Assembly: GCA_035506295.1 (NCBI GenBank) | Contig: DATJPR010000189.1 | Span: 9,561-73,560 of the forward strand | Origin: DATJPR01 sp035506295 | GTDB lineage: Bacteria; Bacteroidota; Ignavibacteria; UBA10030; UBA6906 | Direction of reading: 5' to 3' | Length of the DNA stretch: 64,000 bases | In this document: piece after piece, positions 43,302 through 52,139 of the stretch | Layout: each line of letters begins with the position of its first letter | Position numbering within the stretch: the first letter of the stretch is position 1 | Position numbers and translations under genes: made by a program | Notes under the pieces: model-generated | The model's database searches: none | Seen by the model: the letters and a program-made list of their open reading frames with translations, nothing else | What the model was told of the DNA's origin: nothing

Positions 43302-43820
43302 CTAGCGGGAGGCGGGTGTGAGAAAACTCCCCGCATAGGCAACATAGTGCTCGGCGGATCGCACGAGCGCGGCGCGCTCTTCCCCGGTAAGGTCGCGCAC
43401 GATGCGCGCGGGCACGCCGGCAACCAGGACACCGGGCGGGACAATGAAGCGTTCCCTGACCACCGCGCCCGCCGCCACGACGGCATCGGGTCCGACCACC
43501 GCCCCATCGAGGACGGTGGCGTTCATGCCGATGAGACAGCGGTCGCGGATCGTGCACCCGTGAACCATCGCCAGATGCCCGACCGTCACTTCGGCCCCCA
43601 CGACCGCCGGCAATTCGTGTGTCACATGAAGAACAGCGCCGTCCTGAATGTTCGACCGTTCACCGACGGTGATGGCGTTGATGTCGCCGCGCAGAACAGC
43701 ATTGAACCACACGCTCGCGAAGTCCCCGAGACGCACATCGCCGATGACCATCGCGCCTTCAGCAAGGTAAACGGAATGCCCCAGGGTCGGCGAGACGCCA
43801 TGGTGCAGGATAGGCGGCAC
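43302..43820 (-). CDS. Gamma-class carbonic anhydrase family protein
   Basis: 172 residues of left-handed beta-helix repeats. The three zinc histidines are H65 (VLHVTH), H82 (VGHLAM) and H87 (VHGCTI), and the RGD (residues 44-46) and NIQDGAVLH segments are typical. GTG start at 43820 preceded by GGATAGGGC, 3 nt after the DUF3108 gene. The family includes CamH/YrdA; many members have not been shown to hydrate CO2, so the activity is not certain. Confidence 0.93.
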   Translation of the reverse strand: MPPILHHGVSPTLGHSVYLAEGAMVIGDVRLGDFASVWFNAVLRGDINAITVGERSNIQDGAVLHVTHELPAVVGAEVTVGHLAMVHGCTIRDRCLIGMNATVLDGAVVGPDAVVAAGAVVRERFIVPPGVLVAGVPARIVRDLTGEERAALVRSAEHYVAYAGSFLTPASR

Positions 43821-43823
43821 GCC

Positions 43824-44627
43824 CTATCCTTTCGCCCGCGGCGGCACCCACCCCGCGCGGGTCCATTGCATCAACTCGATCGTCACGCTTCCGAGGATCA
43901 CCTTCATCTTGGCCATGATCGGCACACGGGCTTCGTCATTACTGAACCATCCTTCGAAATCGCCCGTCAGGCCGAAGATCCCCACGAAATTCGCCGTCCC
44001 CTCGAACTTGACCGCATCCACCGGGTAATCGATCGCGTCGACCTCCACCGGGTCACGCTCCCCGGAAAAATTGATCCGCGTCGTCACCTTTTGCTCGTTG
44101 ATGATTGTCGGGATGGTCATCGTGCGCCCGCTGAGCAGATACTGCCGTGCGGTGAAGAACAGCGACAGACCGTCTTCATAGACCTGGTCGAGCGCCATCG
44201 TATCCCGTTTCTCAACGACGGTGTCGTGCTCCCCCTTCTCCAGGAACACCATCTTGCGGTCATAGTCGAAGGTGTAGCGCGAGAAATCCCACCAGTCGTC
44301 CTGCTTGAGCTTCCCGATGAATTTGTGGGAGTACATCATGGTGTCGATGTAGCTCTCATACGTCGCGTGCAGGTCGACGAACGGAACCTTCGGGTACGAA
44401 TTGATCAGCGCCTTCGTATGGTAGACGAGGTGGTTCGGTATTTCCTCGCGCTTGAGCGCCAGAACCCGGATCGAGCCGAGATCGAAGGGACCGTACCGGA
44501 CATTGTACACGAGGTCCTCTCCCACCTGGAAGATGTGGGGTTCTGCGGCCGACTGTCCACGCAGCACGTCGGGATGGATCGCGATACAGAGCAGGGCGCC
44601 CAACAGACAACACTGGAAATGGTGCAA
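43824..44627 (-). CDS. DUF3108 periplasmic protein
   Basis: 267 residues, with a TTG start at 44627 preceded by AGGACGGGA. Signal peptide about 1-23. The domain opens with FQVGEDLVYNVRYGPFDLGSIRV and contains LHATYESYIDTMM, DYDRKMVF and VYEDGLSLFFTARQ, all usual in DUF3108, which folds as a beta-rich periplasmic protein of unknown role. It follows the CtpA protease gene by 12 nt, suggesting a common envelope function. Confidence 0.82.
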   Translation of the reverse strand: MHHFQCCLLGALLCIAIHPDVLRGQSAAEPHIFQVGEDLVYNVRYGPFDLGSIRVLALKREEIPNHLVYHTKALINSYPKVPFVDLHATYESYIDTMMYSHKFIGKLKQDDWWDFSRYTFDYDRKMVFLEKGEHDTVVEKRDTMALDQVYEDGLSLFFTARQYLLSGRTMTIPTIINEQKVTTRINFSGERDPVEVDAIDYPVDAVKFEGTANFVGIFGLTGDFEGWFSNDEARVPIMAKMKVILGSVTIELMQWTRAGWVPPRAKG

Positions 44628-44639
44628 GGTCCCGTCCTG

Positions 44640-46256
44640 TCAGTGAAGGCTGGTCATGTGCGCGTTGATGCGCTCGGCTTCGTCGAAGAGTTTCATCGCC
44701 TTCGCGAACTGATTGTCCTCCCCGAGAATGGTCCTGGAGCTTCCTTCGTTGCCGAAGAGGCTCCGCGCGATATATGCCTTGGCGAATGCCTTGATGAAGT
44801 GGAGGTCCTGCTCGTAGGACGAGTCCCGGAATTCGACCTTCTGCTCCTTGCCGAGCGCGACGATCTGGTCCAGCATCGGCCTCGTCATTTCGAAATCCTT
44901 CACAAACCGCGCGCAGTCCTTGCCGTATTCCTGGCGCAAGGCAGTGCCGTGCTGCTCGAGGTAGCGGTTCGCGAATTCGGGGAACACGTTGTGGCTGCGC
45001 AGCTGGACCGTGTATTCGTTCAGCCGGTCCGCCTTCACGATGTAGTCCGGCGTGATCCCGCCGCCGCCGTACACGACGCGCCCGCCCATCGTCTTGAATT
45101 TCGGTCTGGTGGAATCCTGCTCTTCCGTATGGGTGATGTTCTCTCCCTCGACTTCGGTCCGTTCAAACGCCTCGCGCGCGTAATTGGCCCTGTCGTGATC
45201 GTACGGCCGCTGGATGAGACGGCCACTCGGTGTATAATACCGGGCGGTGGTGAGCCGGAACGCCGACCCGTCACGCAGCATATACTGACGCTGAACGAGG
45301 CCCTTGCCAAACGTTGTCTCGCCGACGATGAGCCCGCGGTCCCAGTCCTGGATGGCGCCCGCGACGATCTCGCTGGCTGACGCTGAGGCGTTGTTCACAA
45401 GAATGATCAGCGGGACGTTCGTGTATTTTCCGTTCCCTGAAGAGACATACTCCTCGTCGAATTCCGACCGCCGCCCTTTGGTGTACACGATCTTCCGGTC
45501 GCCGGGCATCAGTTCATCCACCATCTTGAAGGCCTGCTCCAGGTAGCCCCCGGCGTTCTGACGGAGATCGAGGACCATTCGCTGCATCCCCGCCGCTTTG
45601 AGTTTCGTCATCGCTTCCATGAATTCGTCGTGCGTCGTGGCGGCGAAGCGCGAGACGCTGATGTACCCTGTCTGATCGTCGACCATGTAGGCCGCGTCAA
45701 CCGTGTAGATCGGGATATTGTCGCGCGTGATGTCGAAGTCCAGGGGATTCTTGATCCCCGCCCTCACGATGGTCACTTTGACATGGGTGCCTTTCGGCCC
45801 ACGGAGTTTCTTTTGAACCCCTTCCTGCGTGATCCCGACGCAGGAGGAGTCATTGATCTTGACGATCTTGTCGCCCCCCAGAATGCCGAGCGCCTCACTC
45901 GGGCCCCCGGTGACGGGCGAAACCACCATCAGGGTGTCGTTGAGAACCTGGAATTCGATGCCGATCCCCTCGAAGCTCCCCTGGAATTCCTCCGTGACCC
46001 GCTGCATCTGGCTCGCAGGGATGTAGACGGAATGCGGATCCAGTTGACCCAGCAAACCGTTGATCGCAGCTTCGGTGAGCTTTTGCGGGTCGACGTTGTC
46101 GACATAGTTCTTTTGTGTGAGACTCAGGACATCCTGAAATTTCGTGATTTGGTCATAAATGCTGTCGGCAGAGAGCACGTGATTCAGCATGGCACCCAAC
46201 CCAAGACTCAGCACAATAACGCCCAACAGCGTGCCCACAGAAAAACGCTTTCGCAT
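44640..46256 (-). CDS. ctpA: Carboxy-terminal processing protease (S41 family)
   Basis: 538 residues from the ATG at 46256 with AGGGAG 6 nt upstream. A membrane anchor (about 8-30), a PDZ domain (about 90-180) with GIGIEFQ and GILGGDKIVKIND, and the S41 catalytic core with the Ser-Lys dyad in SASASEIVAGAIQD (Ser) and TFGKGLVQ (Lys) are visible, with a long C-terminal helical region. It cleaves periplasmic proteins at their C-termini. It has its own promoter and is the first gene of a run with DUF3108 and carbonic anhydrase genes. Confidence 0.94.
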   Translation of the reverse strand: MRKRFSVGTLLGVIVLSLGLGAMLNHVLSADSIYDQITKFQDVLSLTQKNYVDNVDPQKLTEAAINGLLGQLDPHSVYIPASQMQRVTEEFQGSFEGIGIEFQVLNDTLMVVSPVTGGPSEALGILGGDKIVKINDSSCVGITQEGVQKKLRGPKGTHVKVTIVRAGIKNPLDFDITRDNIPIYTVDAAYMVDDQTGYISVSRFAATTHDEFMEAMTKLKAAGMQRMVLDLRQNAGGYLEQAFKMVDELMPGDRKIVYTKGRRSEFDEEYVSSGNGKYTNVPLIILVNNASASASEIVAGAIQDWDRGLIVGETTFGKGLVQRQYMLRDGSAFRLTTARYYTPSGRLIQRPYDHDRANYAREAFERTEVEGENITHTEEQDSTRPKFKTMGGRVVYGGGGITPDYIVKADRLNEYTVQLRSHNVFPEFANRYLEQHGTALRQEYGKDCARFVKDFEMTRPMLDQIVALGKEQKVEFRDSSYEQDLHFIKAFAKAYIARSLFGNEGSSRTILGEDNQFAKAMKLFDEAERINAHMTSLH

Positions 46257-46304
46257 GAATATCTCCCTGAAGAATGTTTGTCCCGTAATCACGGTAGTCA
46301 GAGA

Positions 46305-46333
46305 ATAATGTAATGAATTGACCGGACAATCAA
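46305..46333 (-). promoter_or_regulatory. Predicted promoter of ctpA
   Basis: Minus strand: TTGATT (46328-46333), 17-nt spacer, CATTAT (46305-46310). It lies in the 95-bp gap between the glycosyltransferase and ctpA. Confidence 0.55.
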
Positions 46334-46351
46334 AAAACAGTGAACTGCGGC

Positions 46352-47107
46352 CTACCGGACCGGCTTCCAGTGCGAGGAAACCGATCGGTGGAGTATCGTC
46401 ACCCAGAGATAGTTCACGAACCACGATCCCATAACGCCGAGATAGCCGTATCGCCGGAACCTCCGGGGCGATTCATAGACCACCATGTCGTCAAAATACA
46501 CGATGCGACCCAGTTTGCCGAGCCGGCGGAAAAGGTCGTAGTCTTCTCCCGCGGCGATCGTTGCGTCGTAACCGTGCGCCGTCATGAATATGCTGCGGCG
46601 CACCACGTGACACTCCCCCCGGCCCATCGACATCCCGACCTTGTTCATCATCGAGAAGAGCCAGTTGAAGAACCCGTGAAACACCAGATCGGACAGGCGG
46701 CGATCGTCGGGAAACACCTCGACCCTGCACGTGGCCGCGATCACCGCGGGATCCTGGAGCGCCGCTTCCAACCGGGTGAAGAACTCGTCGGCGTCACCGA
46801 TCAGGGTGTCCGCGTTCATGAACACCAACGTCGCGCCCCGCGCCCGCGCCGCCCCGAGGTTTCTCCCGAGCGCGATCGTCTGACGGACGCCATCGGTATT
46901 CTCGACCACCGGATCGCCATAGCGACGGGCAATCGAGAGCGTCCTATCCGTGCTCCCGCCGTCGCTGATGATGACTTCAAGGCCGAAGCGCTTCCTTCGA
47001 TCGGCGGTAAATTGCGCGAGCATTCCCGCGAGGAGTTTTTCCTCGTTGAGCGTCGGGACGATGATGCTGAACGCCGGAGTGTCGGACGGGAGCGGACGCG
47101 GTTCCAT
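46352..47107 (-). CDS. Family 2 glycosyltransferase
   Basis: 251 residues from the ATG at 47107, overlapping the GH57 stop (TGATG). The GT-A fold is seen in FSIIVPTLNEEKLL, VIISDGGSTDRTL (nucleotide-sugar binding), FMNADTLI (DxD-like) and GEDYDLFRRLGK (catalytic ED-Y motif). A hydrophobic stretch near the end (YLGVMGSWFVNYLWVTI) may contact the membrane. This size fits a TagA/RfaG-unrelated small GT2 used for polysaccharide or lipid-linked sugars. Confidence 0.9.
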   Translation of the reverse strand: MEPRPLPSDTPAFSIIVPTLNEEKLLAGMLAQFTADRRKRFGLEVIISDGGSTDRTLSIARRYGDPVVENTDGVRQTIALGRNLGAARARGATLVFMNADTLIGDADEFFTRLEAALQDPAVIAATCRVEVFPDDRRLSDLVFHGFFNWLFSMMNKVGMSMGRGECHVVRRSIFMTAHGYDATIAAGEDYDLFRRLGKLGRIVYFDDMVVYESPRRFRRYGYLGVMGSWFVNYLWVTILHRSVSSHWKPVR

Positions 47108-49239
47108 CACGCCGAGGTCACCGCCTGACTGATCCGCACTTTGAACTGGTGAGCGCCCGATTGCGCCCCGCCTGCCGGCTCAAGACGGAACCGCCAATGG
47201 GGAATGACGACCGCGGCCTGGAACACACGCTCGAACCCGGCTTCGGACAACGAGACGGTTTCGAGCGGAAACCGCCACAAGGTCGCAGGGCGGTCAAGAC
47301 TGAACGTCGTCTGCAGCCGGAGCCAGCGATCGACGAGCTTGACACTCCTGACGTTCGGTTCCTCTCCCTGGCTCATGATCCGTCGATCCTGGAGCGGGCG
47401 TCCTTCGATATCGTAGAACCGGTCCGGGGCGTCGCCTGCCATCGCACCGATGCACCATTCGATGCCGAGCCAGAGGTCGATGGGGCGCGGCTCCCTGTTG
47501 GTGACGACATAGTCCACGGAAAATGCGTCGCGCCCGTCCTCATAACGAAGAGTCTTCCTGACCGACAGCTTGTGGGGGAGGGCCGTGCGCCAGATTCCCC
47601 CCTCGCGTTCAAAATCGATTTCCACCTCTTTCCCGTTCACACGCTGGGCAACCGTGTATGGCTGATTGACGAAGTCGCCGAGTTCCGGATATCGGCATTC
47701 CTGCACTTCGTGCAATGTGGTCGCCTCGCCGAAGAAGTGATCGATCATCGAGCCGTGCCGGTACCAGTCATAGGAGAGATACCGGTCGAGCCCCGCTTCT
47801 TTCACTTCCCCGGGTTCCGTTCCGCCCGGCCGCTGACCATGCGCCGCTTCAATGACGCGCCGGTGGTACCCTTCTTCTCTCCTGCTGACAATGTCGAGGA
47901 GGTTGACGGCCTCGGGCTTCACCGAGAGCTCGACCATCGTGGCTCCCGATGCCGGCGTGAAACACATGTCCAGACGCCCGGATTCGACAATGACCTCCGT
48001 GTGTCCATCGGCGTCAAAATCCGTTTCTTCGACCTGGGGCGCGTGCAATGGCTGAAGACCGTCGAGCCCGGCCTCCGCGCGGAGCAGGCTGCGGTACACC
48101 GGCATCCGGAGGTTCGGAAGGTAGAGCCCTCCGAAGACGCCGTGCCAGTACGGATCGTTGCATTGCCCTGCCCAGAGAGCATCAAGGATTTCCTGGGGGA
48201 CGTGACCCCGGTGCAATGCGTGCACGCGGGAGGCGATCCGGAGCATCTTCTTGTGCATATGGTTCGACTCGGGGTACTTGGCGAGGAAATTCCGCCAATA
48301 CCCTCCGCGCACGAACACCGCAAACTCTTCAAACAATCCGTGGTCCTTCAACGCCTGCTCGAACTTCTCGAACCCGGCATAGGCCCGGGGCGTCAGGGCC
48401 CATTTGAGCATCTCGCCGTACGCTGCCGCGGGAAGATACACCCGGCCGGCCGGAGAGAACAGGTTTACAATCGTTCCCGCGTGGATCGGCTTCACCCACG
48501 ACGATTCCTGCTCGATCATCCTGCAGAAGGACTCGAGCCAGCCTTCTTCATAGACGCTGTGATACGTCTTCGGCCACACCCCGAACTTCTCGCCATCGTC
48601 GCCGTGGATGACGAACCTTCTCCCGTCCAGTGAAGCGACCGTCCGGAAGTAGTCGAAGGATTCCGACAGAGATTTGAACGGGATCGCATAGCGCAGGACG
48701 CGGTTGATGGGAAGGACGGCCAGCGCCTTCCCGTTGTCTTCCGTGATGTAGTAGCCCGTGAGCTGTTCATCGCGCAGCCCCGCGTAGCGGAAATGGGTGT
48801 CGTCGATCATAACGAATTCCACGCCCGCCTCCACCAGGGAGGTCACGAGGTGTTGCTCCCACACGCGCTCTGCAAGCCACATCCCCCTCGGTTGCACTCC
48901 GAACAGATCCTTTAAAAGCGTCGTCAGCTTGCGGATCTGGCCGACACGATCCTCCGGGGGAATGACGGGAAGGATGGCCTCGTAGTACGCGCCGGTCAGG
49001 AGTTCGATCTGCCCGCGTTGCACCATCCCCTTGATCCTGTCGATCAGTTCCGGATGGTGGTCGACGACCCACTCGAGAAGCGTCCCCGTCCAGTGCTGCG
49101 TGAACTTCACCGAGGGATGACGCTCGAGCACGTCCAGAAACGGCTTGTACGCGGCCTGGTACGCTTCTTCGAAGACAGAATCGAAGTTGCCGATCGGCTG
49201 GTGGCTATGGACGGCAAAAACGAAATTGACGGTCTGCAT
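47107..49239 (-). CDS. GH57 family alpha-glucan-acting enzyme (4-alpha-glucanotransferase/alpha-amylase type)
   Basis: 710 residues from the ATG at 49239 with AGGA 4 nt upstream. The GH57 signatures are present: FAVHSHQPIGNF (start), HWTGTLLEW, nucleophile E124 in WLAERVWEQ and the acid Asp in HGDDGEKFG (D214/D215). The C-terminal part fits the DUF1925/DUF1926 domains found in Thermococcus 4-alpha-glucanotransferase. It rearranges or cuts alpha-1,4-glucans, probably glycogen, in the cytoplasm; no signal peptide. Upstream is lysS, downstream a coupled glycosyltransferase. Confidence 0.93.
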   Translation of the reverse strand: MQTVNFVFAVHSHQPIGNFDSVFEEAYQAAYKPFLDVLERHPSVKFTQHWTGTLLEWVVDHHPELIDRIKGMVQRGQIELLTGAYYEAILPVIPPEDRVGQIRKLTTLLKDLFGVQPRGMWLAERVWEQHLVTSLVEAGVEFVMIDDTHFRYAGLRDEQLTGYYITEDNGKALAVLPINRVLRYAIPFKSLSESFDYFRTVASLDGRRFVIHGDDGEKFGVWPKTYHSVYEEGWLESFCRMIEQESSWVKPIHAGTIVNLFSPAGRVYLPAAAYGEMLKWALTPRAYAGFEKFEQALKDHGLFEEFAVFVRGGYWRNFLAKYPESNHMHKKMLRIASRVHALHRGHVPQEILDALWAGQCNDPYWHGVFGGLYLPNLRMPVYRSLLRAEAGLDGLQPLHAPQVEETDFDADGHTEVIVESGRLDMCFTPASGATMVELSVKPEAVNLLDIVSRREEGYHRRVIEAAHGQRPGGTEPGEVKEAGLDRYLSYDWYRHGSMIDHFFGEATTLHEVQECRYPELGDFVNQPYTVAQRVNGKEVEIDFEREGGIWRTALPHKLSVRKTLRYEDGRDAFSVDYVVTNREPRPIDLWLGIEWCIGAMAGDAPDRFYDIEGRPLQDRRIMSQGEEPNVRSVKLVDRWLRLQTTFSLDRPATLWRFPLETVSLSEAGFERVFQAAVVIPHWRFRLEPAGGAQSGAHQFKVRISQAVTSA

Positions 49240-49323
49240 GAATTCCTGAAGGTCCGACAACCATACTGATCCCGCGTCTGTCCGGCACGGAGGATCCGTC
49301 CGGGGGCTCCTGTGCGGCTTGCC

Positions 49324-50835
49324 TTACTGCTCCGGCTTCATTTGCGGGAAGAACATGACGTCGCGGATCGATTCCTGACCGGTCATGAGCATGGTTAGCC
49401 GGTCGATCCCCATCCCCATGCCCGCGGTGGGAGGCATCCCATATTCGAGCGCTCGGAGATAGTCCTCGTCGAGCGGCTGGATCTCCTCTTCCCCCCGCGC
49501 CCTCGCCTTCATCTGCTGCTCGAAGCGCTGGCGCTGGTCGAGAGGATCGTTCAATTCGCTAAAGGCGTTGCAGAGCTCCTGTCCGTCGCAGATGACTTCA
49601 AACCGTTCGACCAGTCCCTCCTCGCTCCTGTGCTTCTTCGCGAGCGGGGACATGGAAAGCGGATAATCAGTGATGAACGTGGGCTGAAGCAGTTTCGGTT
49701 CAACGTGCGCACTGAAGATCTCATCGATGATTTTCCCCGCGCCGTCTCCCGGCGCGACGTCAACATGAAGCTCCCGTGCTGCAGCACGCAATTGCTGCTC
49801 GTCGAGATTGCGGAGCGCACGCCCGGTATGTTTCTCAATCGCCTGGAACATCGTGAGACGCTCCCACGGCGGCGTGAAGTCGATCGTCTTTCCGTGGCGC
49901 TCAACGACGAGCGATCCGTGGAGGGCCCGGGCGACCCGCCCGATCATTTCCTCGACGGAATTCATCATCCAGACATAGTCTCGATACGCGACATACACTT
50001 CCAGCATTGTGAATTCGGGATTGTGGTTCTTGTCCATCCCTTCGTTGCGGAAGTCCTTGGAGATTTCATAGACCCCATCAAAGCCGCCGACAATGAGGCG
50101 CTTGAGGTAGAGTTCATCCGCGATGCGGAGATACAGATCGATGTCGAGGGCGTGGTGATGCGTCACAAACGGCCTCGCGAACGCGCCGCCGTATTGCGGC
50201 TGGAGCACGGGCGTTTCCACCTCCAGGATTCCCCGTTCATCAAGGAACTGGCGGAGCGTGGAGACGATCCTCGCGCGCTGGACGAACACGTCGCGGACGC
50301 CCCGGTTCACGATGAGATCGACATACCGCTGCCTGTACCGGAGCTCTTTGTCGGCAAACGGGTCGTAGACCGTGCGATCCCCGTGCTCGTCGGTTTTTTC
50401 CTTCGCCACCGGCAGCGGGCGGAGCGACTTCGAGAGCAGGGTCAGCTCTTTGGCGTGGACGGTCACCTCGCCGGTCTTTGTCCGGAAGACAAACCCGTGT
50501 ACGCCGACCAGGTCGCCGATGTCGAGGAGCTTGAACGCATGGTACGTCTCGCCCAGGTCATCCTGCTTGAGATAGACCTGGATTCTTCCCTTGCTGTCTT
50601 CAAGATGAAAAAACGATGCCTTTCCCATCCTGCGCAGGGACATGATCCGTCCTGCAATCGCCACGTTCATCGCGGGGGAATCCTCCTTGAAGGATCCGAG
50701 GATCTCCGCCGAACTTGTCGATTGCTCGAACGCGTACGGATAGGGATTGACTCCCCGGGCGCGAAGAAGGTCGTGTTCCTCACGGCGCCGGGCCATGAGA
50801 TCGTTGAGTTCCTGCAGATTCTGGTCGTTGTCCAC
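49324..50835 (-). CDS. lysS: Lysyl-tRNA synthetase (class II)
   Basis: 503 residues, GTG start at 50835 with GGAG at good spacing. An N-terminal OB-fold anticodon-binding domain (about 60-165, with RIMSLRRMGKASFFHLED) is followed by the class II core: motif 1 around 190-215, motif 2 FRNEGMDKNHNPEFTMLE and motif 3 GMGMGIDRLTM near the end. Charges tRNA-Lys. It has its own promoter and is first of a probable lysS-GH57-GT2 unit. Confidence 0.97.
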   Translation of the reverse strand: MDNDQNLQELNDLMARRREEHDLLRARGVNPYPYAFEQSTSSAEILGSFKEDSPAMNVAIAGRIMSLRRMGKASFFHLEDSKGRIQVYLKQDDLGETYHAFKLLDIGDLVGVHGFVFRTKTGEVTVHAKELTLLSKSLRPLPVAKEKTDEHGDRTVYDPFADKELRYRQRYVDLIVNRGVRDVFVQRARIVSTLRQFLDERGILEVETPVLQPQYGGAFARPFVTHHHALDIDLYLRIADELYLKRLIVGGFDGVYEISKDFRNEGMDKNHNPEFTMLEVYVAYRDYVWMMNSVEEMIGRVARALHGSLVVERHGKTIDFTPPWERLTMFQAIEKHTGRALRNLDEQQLRAAARELHVDVAPGDGAGKIIDEIFSAHVEPKLLQPTFITDYPLSMSPLAKKHRSEEGLVERFEVICDGQELCNAFSELNDPLDQRQRFEQQMKARARGEEEIQPLDEDYLRALEYGMPPTAGMGMGIDRLTMLMTGQESIRDVMFFPQMKPEQ

Positions 50836-50880
50836 GAATTCTCCGGCGAACCTCCTATGATGATTTGATTTTAGTTAAGT

Positions 50881-50909
50881 ATTGTACCCACAAATTCATG
50901 TAGAAGCAA
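50881..50909 (-). promoter_or_regulatory. Predicted promoter of lysS
   Basis: Minus strand: TTGCTT (50904-50909), 17-nt spacer, TACAAT (50881-50886). Leader about 39 nt. Confidence 0.65.
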
Positions 50910-50959
50910 TAACTCTGGGGCAGGGGCATCGAAGAGCAGATGAGGCGGGATGGGCGGGA

Positions 50960-51430
50960 CTACGCGGACCGGCCTTCGGGAAAGTGCGGGGGGGCTGGGA
51001 TCCGCATCTGGTGCACTTTGCGCCGGAAAGGCTCAGGCACCGTGCCGATGGTTTTCTTTTCGTAATCGTACACGGCGATGCCGGTCTTCACGCGTGCGAT
51101 TTCCTTCTGGTCCGATTGCCGGCTGATGCGAAACAGCATATCGAACGTGTGTTTCTGGACGTCGTCAACCGCGACATCGATACTGAGAAGGTCACCGTGG
51201 AACGCCTCCGCGCGATAGACGACGACGGCGTCGGTCATGATGATCCCCAGTCCCTCGATGTCTTTTTCGGAATATCCGAGCGATGCAAGAAAACGGATGC
51301 GCGCTTCCTGGACGAGCGTGAGGACGGCGCCGTTGCCGAGATGCCCGCCGTAGTTGATGTCGGAAATCCGGACCGTGAGATCCGTGCTGAAAGGGAAAAC
51401 CTCGGGGAGGGAAACGCTCGCGCGGGCCAT
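50960..51430 (-). CDS. Hotdog-fold acyl-CoA thioesterase (4HBT family)
   Basis: 156 residues from the ATG at 51430; the frame upstream is the shadow of lspA. The hotdog signature is ISDINYGGHLGNGAVLTLVQEAR, in which the Asp (about residue 23) and Gly-His pair resemble the YbgC/FadM active-site region (D-x-D-x-x-G-H-V). It hydrolyses acyl-CoA esters; chain length cannot be told. It lies 7 nt after lspA and is probably co-transcribed. Confidence 0.87.
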   Translation of the reverse strand: MARASVSLPEVFPFSTDLTVRISDINYGGHLGNGAVLTLVQEARIRFLASLGYSEKDIEGLGIIMTDAVVVYRAEAFHGDLLSIDVAVDDVQKHTFDMLFRISRQSDQKEIARVKTGIAVYDYEKKTIGTVPEPFRRKVHQMRIPAPPHFPEGRSA

Positions 51431-51437
51431 GAGGGCG

Positions 51438-51947
51438 TTACGTGGAACGGTGACGGACCATACGGTAGCTGACGCTCCCGACAAGCAGCGCCACGCCTCC
51501 GAGAACAGCGACATCGGCAATGTTGAAGATCGCGGTGCGGATGCCACCCACCCCGACGTTGAGAAAATCGATCACCACCCCGTTGTAGACGATGCGATCG
51601 ATCAGATTGCCGAGCCCGCCGCCGACGATCATGGCGATGGCCGCGCGTTCGCTCAGCCCGACGTCCCGCGAGAACGAAGCGTAGGCCGTCAACAGGATCA
51701 GCATGGTGCCTACGGTCACGGTGAACAACAGGAACCGGAGCCCCGGGTTGAGCTCGGCACCGAAACTCAGCATCCCCCCACGATTCTCCTCATATTGAAG
51801 CCGGAACAGATCGCCGAAAATCGATTGCCTGACCCCCGGCTCCAAACGCTCCCGCGCAAAGTCTTTCGCAACACGGTCACACCCGATACACATGATCGAA
51901 ATCACGAGCACGATGACAAGGTTTCGAAATGTTCGGCCTTCGAGCAT
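51438..51947 (-). CDS. lspA: Lipoprotein signal peptidase (signal peptidase II)
   Basis: 169 residues from the ATG at 51947. Four transmembrane helices, the catalytic aspartates D117 in GGGLGNLIDR and D145 in FNIADVAV, and the family's middle motif ENRGGMLSF instead of the usual N-x-G-A-A-F. It cleaves prolipoproteins at the lipid-modified Cys in the inner membrane. Longer basic linker than in E. coli LspA. The 192-nt gap before it shows no convincing promoter. Confidence 0.94.
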   Translation of the reverse strand: MLEGRTFRNLVIVLVISIMCIGCDRVAKDFARERLEPGVRQSIFGDLFRLQYEENRGGMLSFGAELNPGLRFLLFTVTVGTMLILLTAYASFSRDVGLSERAAIAMIVGGGLGNLIDRIVYNGVVIDFLNVGVGGIRTAIFNIADVAVLGGVALLVGSVSYRMVRHRST

Positions 51948-52139
51948 GCGCAAAACTGCCCCCGGTATTGATTGGTGAGGCCGGAACAGGGATCACGCCC
52001 GGCCGGAGCTGCTCCATCTGTGTACGGAAAACAGGGTCCTCTCGTTGCACGACACTCTGCAAAATCCCCGGCACCCCTCTTTCCCTGTGACACTTTCCCC
52101 TCCTCGAAGGTTTAGGGGAATTTACGCGAAGCGCCGCCC

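Noticed and set aside
43347..45380. Open frame of 677 codons on the plus strand
   Set aside because: Antisense to the carbonic anhydrase, DUF3108 and ctpA genes. It spans three real genes, so it is a composition effect.
47149..48633. Open frame of 494 codons on the plus strand
   Set aside because: Antisense to the GH57 gene with its catalytic motifs intact on the minus strand.
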